Shown here: positions 1 to 4,866 of the stretch, piece by piece | Position numbering within the stretch: the first letter of the stretch is position 1 | Layout: each line of letters starts with the position of its first letter | Source of the DNA: JACKOD01 sp041591635 | GTDB lineage: Bacteria > Pseudomonadota > Gammaproteobacteria > Pseudomonadales > Oleiphilaceae | Assembly (NCBI GenBank): GCA_041591635.1 | Contig: JBFHRO010000216.1 | Location: forward strand, 1 to 5,550 | Direction of reading: 5' to 3' | Length of the DNA stretch: 5,550 nt | Position numbers and translations under genes: made by a program | Notes under the pieces: generated by a model | Database searches by the model: none | The model's input: only the letters and a program-made list of their open reading frames with translations | Told to the model about the DNA's origin: nothing

Positions 1-510
1 CATGTCTTCGATTTGTTTGGCAAAATCGACCCACATATCCAGGGTATGTACCGGGCTGGTGGTGTAGGAGATGGTTCCCTGGGCATGCTTGCCAACCCGC
101 TTGACGGCTTTAAGCGCGGTTTCCAGGTTGCGGGCATCATTCATCGCATCAAAAACCCGGAACACGTCCACGCCATTTTCGGCCGCACGTTCAACGAACT
201 TGTTTACCACGTCATCGGCGTAATGACGGTAACCTAACAGATTCTGACCTCTGAGCAGCATTTGCTGACGGGTGTTTGGCATGGCCTTCTTGAGCTGGCG
301 AATACGATCCCAAGGATCTTCGCCAATATAACGAATGCAGGAGTCAAAGGTCGCCCCACCCCAGGATTCGACCGACCAGTAACCTACTTTATCCAGCTTG
401 CCTGCAATCGGCAGCATATCATCAAGGCGCATCCGCGTAGCCAGCAGTGACTGATGAGCGTCACGCAACACGACATCGGTAATGCCTAGCGGCTTTTTAG
501 AATCTGTCAT
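1..510 (-). CDS. oadA: Oxaloacetate decarboxylase, alpha subunit (N-terminal part, runs off left edge)
   Basis: This is the carboxyltransferase part of the alpha subunit of the sodium-pumping oxaloacetate decarboxylase. In this family the subunit moves the carboxyl group of oxaloacetate onto a biotin carried on its own C-terminus, and the membrane beta subunit then decarboxylates it while exporting Na+. Only the first 170 codons are present; the family is usually about 590-600 residues, so the rest of the barrel and the biotinyl domain lie outside. Visible HMGL-like motifs are LRDAHQS at residues 15-21 (D17 is the expected metal ligand), SWGGATFD at 49-56, LRGQNLLGYRHY at 96-107 and VFRVFDAMND at 126-135. 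The ATG at 508-510 is preceded by AAGAAGG (520-526) at good spacing. It follows oadG by 43 bases, the usual oadG-oadA-oadB order. Pyruvate carboxylase subunit B shares this domain, but the adjacent oadG decides for OadA. Confidence 0.93.
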   Translation of the reverse strand, partial: MTDSKKPLGITDVVLRDAHQSLLATRMRLDDMLPIAGKLDKVGYWSVESWGGATFDSCIRYIGEDPWDRIRQLKKAMPNTRQQMLLRGQNLLGYRHYADDVVNKFVERAAENGVDVFRVFDAMNDARNLETALKAVKRVGKHAQGTISYTTSPVHTLDMWVDFAKQIEDM

Positions 511-553
511 TGTTAAAAACCTTCTTGTTAAAGGATCAATTAGTTAGTCTGAC

Positions 554-808
554 TCACTTCTTTTGGCGTGAGCGATACTCTGCAACCGCCGCTGCGATAA
601 CAGCAATCAGTTGGGGGTCATTACTTGCCGCCGGTTTAGCGGTCGCTGGTTTCTTTGCAGCCGGTTTTACCGGTGGTGGTGCCGGCTCGAAACGAACAAC
701 CATTTTCGACATGACAGTTGTTGCGCCAACGAGCACGGTCAGGAATACGAAAACGAATCCCATTCCGACCACCATCAGCTCTACTGCTTGCAAAATCAGT
801 TCATTCAT
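554..808 (-). CDS. oadG: Oxaloacetate decarboxylase, gamma subunit
   Basis: This small membrane subunit holds the soluble alpha subunit to the membrane beta subunit and helps assemble the sodium-pumping decarboxylase. The 84-residue protein has one transmembrane helix at about residues 8-32 (VELMVVGMGFVFVFLTVLVG), an Ala/Pro/Lys-rich linker at 41-62, and a short conserved C-terminal helix at 66-81 (QLIAVIAAAVAEYRSR). That is the standard OadG layout and length. A TTG three codons further upstream (815-817) would add only MHF. I prefer the ATG at 806-808 because AGGG (819-822 on this strand's complement) sits nine bases before it. The protein lacks a recognisable His-rich zinc-binding tail, unlike some OadG proteins. 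It is the first gene of the operon and is followed by oadA. Confidence 0.9.
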   Translation of the reverse strand: MNELILQAVELMVVGMGFVFVFLTVLVGATTVMSKMVVRFEPAPPPVKPAAKKPATAKPAASNDPQLIAVIAAAVAEYRSRQKK

Positions 809-1086
809 GAAATGCAACCCTATTGATTAATCGAAGATCTGGTGCGAAACACCGTCCAGAGTTCACGGAAACGCAAGCCAAGGGGGGAATTTGCGCACAA
901 AATCTTGCGTAATGTACCTTCATTGTCCGCGACGGGCAACCGACGCACCAAGGATACAGCAGGCAAGGGTCAGCTTAACCCGCTGTATTCGCGCCTTATT
1001 CACAAACTTGCATAACCGACATTCACGCAAAAAATACCAAAGAGAAAAAAAAGAAACGCCATTTATGAACAGCCGGCCAACCGGTA
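809..1086. other. Intergenic region between yciO and oadG
   Basis: About 280 bases without a convincing gene. A 68-codon plus-strand frame (891-1097) has no ribosome site or recognisable protein and runs into the 3' end of yciO. Read on the minus strand, the region holds a T8 run (1045-1052) inside a T-rich tract downstream of the yciO stop. A small CCGG-ttgg-CCGG hairpin (1073-1084) lies some 20 bases before that run, too far and too short to be a convincing intrinsic terminator. The best oadGA promoter candidate is listed separately. If that promoter is right, the oadG leader is about 95 bases. Confidence 0.6.
911..939 (-). promoter_or_regulatory. Candidate sigma70-type promoter for oadGA
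   Basis: On the minus strand, TTGCCC (934-939) is followed by an exact 17-base spacer and TACATT (911-916). The first three bases of the -35 box match consensus, as do the T, A and final T of the -10 box. Transcription would start near 904, leaving a leader of about 95 bases before the oadG ATG. This is pattern matching only; no other element in the gap scores better by eye. Confidence 0.35.
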
Positions 1087-1710
1087 TTAATCGATAAACG
1101 CCGCGCAGTCACCCTTGCCTTGGCGCACCACGACCGGGACTTCATCGGTCAAGTCAATCACCGAGGTTGGCTCAAAGCCACAAAAGCCTCCATCAATGAT
1201 CAAATCCAGCTCATGCTCCAGGGTACTGCGAATCTCGTACGGATCGGTCATGGGCATGTCTTCACCCGGCAGAATCAAGGTGGTACTCATCAAAGGTTCA
1301 TTGAGCTCTTCCAGCAAAGCCAGTGCTACCCGGTTTTCCGGTACGCGCAATCCGATCTGTCGCCGTTTGGGGTGCAGCAGGCGCCGCGGAACCTCGGTGG
1401 TAGCCGGCAAAATAAAGGTATAAGCACCGGGCGTGTGATTTTTGATCAGTCGATATTGGCTGTTGTTGACCTTGGCATAGGTAGAAAGTTCTGACAAATC
1501 CCGGCACATCAGGGTGAAGTTATGCTTGTCGTTAAGCTTTCGAATGCGCTTGATGGTATCGGCGGCGGTTTTATCGCCCAAATGACAACCCAGGGCGTAC
1601 GCAGAATCCGTAGGGTACGCCACAACACCCCCATTGCGGATAATTTCAACCGCTTGACGAATCAGACGCACCTGCGGGTTGTCGGGATGAATCTGAAAAA
1701 ACTGGCTCAT
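1087..1710 (-). CDS. yciO: YciO, Sua5/YrdC-domain protein (threonylcarbamoyl-AMP synthase-like)
   Basis: This 207-residue protein belongs to the YrdC/Sua5 fold family, whose best-known members make threonylcarbamoyl-AMP for the t6A modification of tRNA. It matches the YciO branch almost end to end: the start MSQFFQIHPDNPQ, YPTDSAYALG at 32-41, HNFTLMCRDLSELSTY at 63-78, TPGAYTFIL at 93-101, EVPRRLL at 106-112, RRQIGLRVP at 116-124 and VIDLTDEVPVVVRQG at 184-198. The nucleotide-binding tetrad of TsaC/YrdC is not kept in its usual form: where TsaC has S-A-N, this protein has S142-T-T. It is therefore unclear how much synthase activity YciO has, and it should not be annotated as TsaC. The ATG at 1708-1710 has GGAGT at 1716-1720, and it overlaps the bolA stop in ATGA, which implies coupled translation. 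The stop is TAA. Confidence 0.93.
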   Translation of the reverse strand: MSQFFQIHPDNPQVRLIRQAVEIIRNGGVVAYPTDSAYALGCHLGDKTAADTIKRIRKLNDKHNFTLMCRDLSELSTYAKVNNSQYRLIKNHTPGAYTFILPATTEVPRRLLHPKRRQIGLRVPENRVALALLEELNEPLMSTTLILPGEDMPMTDPYEIRSTLEHELDLIIDGGFCGFEPTSVIDLTDEVPVVVRQGKGDCAAFID

Positions 1711-2036
1711 TGTTCACTCCTGGTTTTCTTGCTGCCACCCATGCACTCGGGCGACGCCGGCGCCTGACCTTGGTGCTGGTCCCATTCCGCTGGCGTGTAC
1801 AGGTGCATGGTGAGCGCGTGTATGCCCTGAGCGATCTGATCCTCAAGGGTTTTGTAGAGCATTTGATGCCGGGCAAGCTTACGCACATTGTCAAAATGGC
1901 AGCTCACCAAAACGACCTTGAAATGCGTTTCAGAATTTGCGGGCACACTGTGCCTGTGGCTTTCGTTAACGACCTCAAGATGCAAGGGCGCATACTGCGC
2001 CGAAAGCTTGTCGACAACCTGGGCTTCAATATTCAT
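1707..2036 (-). CDS. bolA: BolA family protein
   Basis: BolA is a small protein with a class II KH-like fold. In gammaproteobacteria it acts as a transcription and morphology factor and also partners monothiol glutaredoxin in iron-sulfur cluster handling. The 109-residue product carries the full signature: NESHRHSVP at 24-32, SETHFKVVLVS at 35-45, ARHQMLYKTL at 55-64 with the conserved His57 expected to ligate a cluster shared with glutaredoxin, and HALTMHLYTPAEW at 73-85. The tail holds ASPECMGG (94-101), resembling the ASPPCRG I recall at the end of E. coli BolA. This marks it as true BolA rather than the shorter IbaG type. The ATG at 2034-2036 has no strong ribosome site (only CAGG about 14 bases upstream), but the signature begins early enough to support this start. 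The stop overlaps the yciO start by four bases. Confidence 0.95.
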   Translation of the reverse strand: MNIEAQVVDKLSAQYAPLHLEVVNESHRHSVPANSETHFKVVLVSCHFDNVRKLARHQMLYKTLEDQIAQGIHALTMHLYTPAEWDQHQGQAPASPECMGGSKKTRSEQ

Positions 2037-2081
2037 AACAAGGCGGGCCTGATCTGGTTGGATTCGTCTCGTCTCAGGGCG

Positions 2082-2134
2082 ATGGCAATGTGACGTACGG
2101 CGTTTTCATGGCCTTGTGAGTTTCACATTGCCAT
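2082..2134. promoter_or_regulatory. Operator-like repeat cluster: ATGGC-NN-TGTGA unit, two direct and one inverted
   Basis: Three copies of a 12-base unit lie in the divergent bolA / response regulator region. Copy 1 is ATGGCAATGTGA at 2082-2093. Copy 2 is ATGGCCTTGTGA at 2108-2119, starting 26 bases later. Copy 3 is TCACATTGCCAT at 2123-2134, the exact reverse complement of copy 1. Copies 2 and 3 are three bases apart and make a 27-bp palindrome with 10 of 12 arm positions matching, including TGTGA-gtt-TCACA at its centre. Copies 1 and 3 could also pair perfectly over 12 bp with a 29-base loop if transcribed. The centre is about 85 bases before the bolA ATG and 166 before the response regulator ATG. 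It looks like a dimer-binding operator with an extra half-site; the regulator is not identified. Confidence 0.55.
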
Positions 2135-2196
2135 GCGTCTGTTTTGCCGGGCCCCGGACTTGCAGGAAAACCGATACTGGCTCCAGGGGAGTTGGC

Positions 2197-2247
2197 TATA
2201 ACCTATGGCGATCGGAGTCAAACCAGTGTCGGCTGGTCTATTATAAC
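2197..2247 (+). promoter_or_regulatory. Two -10-like TATAAC elements before the response regulator gene
   Basis: TATAAC occurs at 2197-2202 and again at 2242-2247; the second is part of TATTATAAC (2239-2247). Each is preceded by a related sequence, GTTGGCTATAAC at 2191-2202 and GTCGGCTGGT at 2228-2237. Neither has a recognisable TTGACA-like box at 16-18 bases. If they are promoters they probably depend on an activator, which would fit autoregulation by an OmpR-type regulator. Low confidence. Confidence 0.25.
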
Positions 2248-2261
2248 AAGACTTGGTTTGA
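2218..2261. repeat. 8-bp inverted repeat bracketing TATTATAAC, just upstream of the response regulator
   Basis: TCAAACCA (2218-2225) and TGGTTTGA (2254-2261) are exact inverse copies with a 28-base spacer. The left arm overlaps a competing short hairpin, ACCAG (2222-2226) with CTGGT (2233-2237) around a 6-base loop. The two pairings cannot form together. The element ends 25 bases before the start codon at 2287. It could be a regulator site placed around the -10-like sequence, or a leader RNA with two alternative folds. The sequence alone does not separate these. Confidence 0.4.
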
Positions 2262-2286
2262 ACAATGCCAGCAAAAGGTAGTTGGA

Positions 2287-3003
2287 ATGAAAATAGCCTT
2301 GCTCGAAGATGATCCGGATCAGGCATTGGGCCTGATTGATATCTTGCGCAAGGACCACCACGAATGCTTGCACTTCACATCAGGCCATGCCTGTCTGTTT
2401 TCGCTGCTACACGAAAGTTATGACCTGGCAATTCTCGACTGGCAGGTTCCCGATCTCTCCGGCATTGAGGTGATCAGCGCCCTTCGGCGCCAGTTGGCCT
2501 GGCACCTTCCTGTGCTTTTTCTCACCCAAAGAGACGCTGAACACGACATCATTGAAGCGCTTAACGCCGGTGCGGATGATTACTTGACCAAACCCGCCCG
2601 AAGCGGCGAACTCCAGGCCCGACTGCTTGCGCTGACACGCCGATCGCGCCCGCACGAGGGGCAGCCAGAGCACCGGATCGTCTGCGGGCCTTTTATTATT
2701 GACCCACTGGCGCGTACAATCAGCGTATCTGGCGAAAATATGACCATCACCGAAAAGGATTTTGAACTGGCGCTTTTTATGTTCCAGAACAGAGGACGGT
2801 TGCTGTCGCGGGAGTTGCTGCTTGAACGGGTGTGGGGAGTATCCAGCGACCTGAATACGCGCACCGTCGATACCCATGTCAGCCGCCTGCGTCGGCGTTT
2901 GGGTATCAAGCCAGAAAATGGTTTTAGAATCAAAACAGTCTATCAACATGGCTATCGGCTTGAGCAGATTGAATCGACCCTGACCAGTCCATCTGCCAGC
3001 TGA
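2287..3003 (+). CDS. OmpR/PhoB-family two-component response regulator
   Basis: This 238-residue cytoplasmic response regulator has a receiver domain and a DNA-binding winged helix. The receiver (residues 1-115) shows the acidic pocket E7-D8-D9, the phospho-acceptor D51 in LAILDWQVPDLSG, T80 at the end of VLFLT, and K102 in DDYLTKPA. All residues needed for phosphorylation are present. The C-terminal domain (about 128-227) is of OmpR type, with ITEKDFELALFM at 154-165, RGRLLSRELLLERVWG at 169-184, the recognition-helix region TVDTHVSRLRRRLG at 193-206 and the wing GFRIKTVYQHGYRL at 212-225. The frame stays open back to 2116, but the ATG at 2287 is the right start: the receiver begins there with MKIALLEDD and AAGG (2275-2278) lies eight bases before it. 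The next gene starts 48 bases downstream. Target genes cannot be named; autoregulation is possible given the upstream repeats. Confidence 0.93.
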   Translation: MKIALLEDDPDQALGLIDILRKDHHECLHFTSGHACLFSLLHESYDLAILDWQVPDLSGIEVISALRRQLAWHLPVLFLTQRDAEHDIIEALNAGADDYLTKPARSGELQARLLALTRRSRPHEGQPEHRIVCGPFIIDPLARTISVSGENMTITEKDFELALFMFQNRGRLLSRELLLERVWGVSSDLNTRTVDTHVSRLRRRLGIKPENGFRIKTVYQHGYRLEQIESTLTSPSAS

Positions 3004-3051
3004 AAACCTCATGCGACCGACGCAATTTGGTACTGCACCAGGGTGAATCCC

Positions 3052-4821
3052 ATGAACACCACCTTGTTGACACACAGCCACCCTGCCGCAAGCGCGCAGC
3101 CTCTGGCGTTATCGCGCTCGCCGCGCCTGCAATCCAGGTTTGTCACCAAAGTGCTGATCGCACTTGCAGGACTGTGCAGTGCCATGCCTCTGCCCGCCCT
3201 GAGCGCCACCACAACACCCTGGCCAACCCTGTTAAATCAGGATCAACCGCTGCAGGGGGTGCCTTCGACACGCGGGGTGCCGGGCTCGTCCATGGCCGAC
3301 TCCGACTGGCATTACCGCGTACGCCCAAATGAGAGCCTCTGGGCCATAGCCAGCAGGTTCCTCAAGCCTTCCCTGAATTGGTCCGACCTGCTTGCCTACA
3401 ATCAACTGCCTTCGGCGACAGAGGTGACCGCCGGCAGTCTTCTGCGTATTCCGATGGATTGGCTGAAAAATCAGCCATCCCCCGTCATTGTGGAAACCCT
3501 CACCGGGATGGCCTGGTACCGGCGCCACCACGAAAGCGTGCCACGCCCCCTTGCAAAAGGCATTCACCTCAATGTGGGGGATGAACTTCGAACCGGTAAC
3601 GGCCATTTGTTGCTGCGTTTTGCCGATGGTTCCTCGCTGCGCGTGGGTACCGATACCCAGCTGACCTTTAACCGGCTCACCACCTACGGTCAGACAGGTA
3701 TGGCCGATACGCAGATACGCCTTGAAACCGGCAAGATCTCAACCCGGGTCAAACCCTTGGGCGATGCAAAATCCCGCTTCGAGATTCGAACACCCTCCGC
3801 GGTCGCGGCAGTACGGGGCACCGGGTTTCGTTTACAATCGCGTCCGGAGGCGACACAACTGGAGGTCACCGAAGGCCAGGTGTATTTTGCTCCCCAGGAC
3901 AAGCTCAGCGACGGCATAACCGCCCAGGCCGGTACGGCCTTGCGCTTTGATACACAAGTCGCCCGGCTGACTCGCTTTAGCATGCTTGGCGCACCGGTGG
4001 TGCAAGCCGGTGGGCGTGAAGCTCACGAACTCCCGGTTACTCTGACCTGGGAGCCGATAGCGGGTGCAAGCCATTACCTGTACCAGGTATTTGATCAAGA
4101 CGCCCAGGATGCCCTTGTCGAAGAGGCGTACACCAGAGAGCCAAAGATCGCGCTGTTTTTACAACGCAACGGCCACTACCGCCTTGCATTGACCGCAATA
4201 GACGCCCACGGCATCGCCGGATTCACTCACAGTGTTGCCATCCATGTGCAGTTGCAGGCCCAGGCAGCACAACTGCTCGCGCCCGAAATGGATCAAGCGC
4301 TGACACTGGACTTGCCCGAGTTTCACTGGCGTATGCCCAACAGCGGTGAAGTGGCGCGCCTGGAACTGAGTCAGGATCCGGATTTCCACCACTGGAGCGC
4401 GGCGTCGGAGTACGCGCAAGACGAAAGCACCCTGCCCGATCGCCGCCTGCTGCCAGGCCAGTACTTCTGGCGGGTGCGAACCCAGCTTGGCAACGATTCG
4501 GAGACTGTGAGCGAAGTACGCCACTTACGCATCGTTGAAATGCTGCCGCCGGTAAAGATAAATCAGGCGCGCTTTGTCGATGGCGAGGCGCTGTTGTCAT
4601 GGCACGGACTGCCTGGCGTCACGGCATACCAACTGGAAATAGCCCAGGACGCGGCCTTTTCCGTCATTATCAAGCGCGAGATGCTGGACCATACCAACGC
4701 ACAGGTCGTACTCACCCCCGGCAAGACCTACTATGCCCGCCTGACCCCGGTGCCCACCGGCTTTTATATATCGCGAGCCGGCCCCGGCTATCGGCTATCC
4801 TTACCCCTTACCAGCCATTGA
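3052..4821 (+). CDS. Exported LysM-FecR domain protein with C-terminal fibronectin-III-like modules
   Basis: The 589-residue protein is predicted to be secreted across the inner membrane. Residues 1-52 look like a Sec signal peptide with a long n-region (basic residues R22-K33), a hydrophobic core VLIALAGLC and a likely cut after ALSA (49-52). The C42 context (AGLC) is not a proper lipobox. A LysM domain follows at about 87-134 (HYRVRPNESLWAIASRF through LLRIPMDW), suggesting peptidoglycan binding. A FecR domain spans about 168-280, with LNVGDELRTGNGHLLLRFADG at 173-193 and the hallmark SAVAAVRGTGF at 249-259. The rest holds two or three beta-rich repeats at about 328-400, 420-496 and 505-566, each with LTWEP/FHWRM/LSWHG-like openings and a Y-x-hydrophobic strand, probably Fn3-like. 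The ATG at 3052 is favoured over the GTG at 3043 because AGGGTG (3040-3045) then acts as its ribosome site. No sigma factor or TonB receptor gene lies beside it, so this is not the classical FecR anti-sigma setting. Confidence 0.85.
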   Translation: MNTTLLTHSHPAASAQPLALSRSPRLQSRFVTKVLIALAGLCSAMPLPALSATTTPWPTLLNQDQPLQGVPSTRGVPGSSMADSDWHYRVRPNESLWAIASRFLKPSLNWSDLLAYNQLPSATEVTAGSLLRIPMDWLKNQPSPVIVETLTGMAWYRRHHESVPRPLAKGIHLNVGDELRTGNGHLLLRFADGSSLRVGTDTQLTFNRLTTYGQTGMADTQIRLETGKISTRVKPLGDAKSRFEIRTPSAVAAVRGTGFRLQSRPEATQLEVTEGQVYFAPQDKLSDGITAQAGTALRFDTQVARLTRFSMLGAPVVQAGGREAHELPVTLTWEPIAGASHYLYQVFDQDAQDALVEEAYTREPKIALFLQRNGHYRLALTAIDAHGIAGFTHSVAIHVQLQAQAAQLLAPEMDQALTLDLPEFHWRMPNSGEVARLELSQDPDFHHWSAASEYAQDESTLPDRRLLPGQYFWRVRTQLGNDSETVSEVRHLRIVEMLPPVKINQARFVDGEALLSWHGLPGVTAYQLEIAQDAAFSVIIKREMLDHTNAQVVLTPGKTYYARLTPVPTGFYISRAGPGYRLSLPLTSH

Positions 4822-4829
4822 CAAACCCC

Positions 4830-4852
4830 GGCGCGCATCGGCGCCCTTCTTT
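4830..4852 (+). other. Short GC hairpin with weak T-rich tail between the FecR and CHASE2 genes
   Basis: GGCGC (4830-4834) and GCGCC (4841-4845) form a 5-bp stem around a six-base loop, followed by CTTCTTT (4846-4852). It starts nine bases after the stop of the FecR gene and ends 14 bases before the next ATG. The stem is short and the tail is interrupted, so it would at most be a weak terminator or processing site that lowers expression of the downstream gene. Confidence 0.3.
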
Positions 4853-4866
4853 AAGCCGCCATTGCC

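Noticed and set aside
1045..1084. Intrinsic terminator after yciO
   Set aside because: The T8 run is real on the minus strand, but the only nearby stem is 4 bp and about 20 bases away from it.
891..1097. Small plus-strand gene of 68 codons
   Set aside because: No ribosome site and no recognisable protein, and it runs into the 3' end of yciO on the other strand.
2115..2127. CRP site (TGTGA and TCACA half-sites)
   Set aside because: CRP sites have a 6-base spacer; here the spacer is 3 bases (gtt), so the half-sites face the wrong way round the helix for CRP.
2147..2157. CCGGG-C-CCCGG palindrome as a terminator
   Set aside because: The symmetry leaves almost no loop and there is no T-run on either strand. 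It is probably a chance GC palindrome.
2116..2286. In-frame 57-codon extension of the response regulator back to 2116
   Set aside because: The receiver domain begins exactly at the ATG at 2287, which has AAGG eight bases upstream. The extension resembles no protein and overlaps the repeats and -10-like elements.
2407..3081. Long minus-strand frame of 224 codons opposite the response regulator
   Set aside because: It is a shadow of a clearly conserved gene; its translation shows no family motif.
3052..3207. Lipoprotein signal in the FecR protein (Cys42)
   Set aside because: The residue before the Cys is Leu (AGLC), which does not fit a lipobox. A signal peptidase I site at ALSA fits better.
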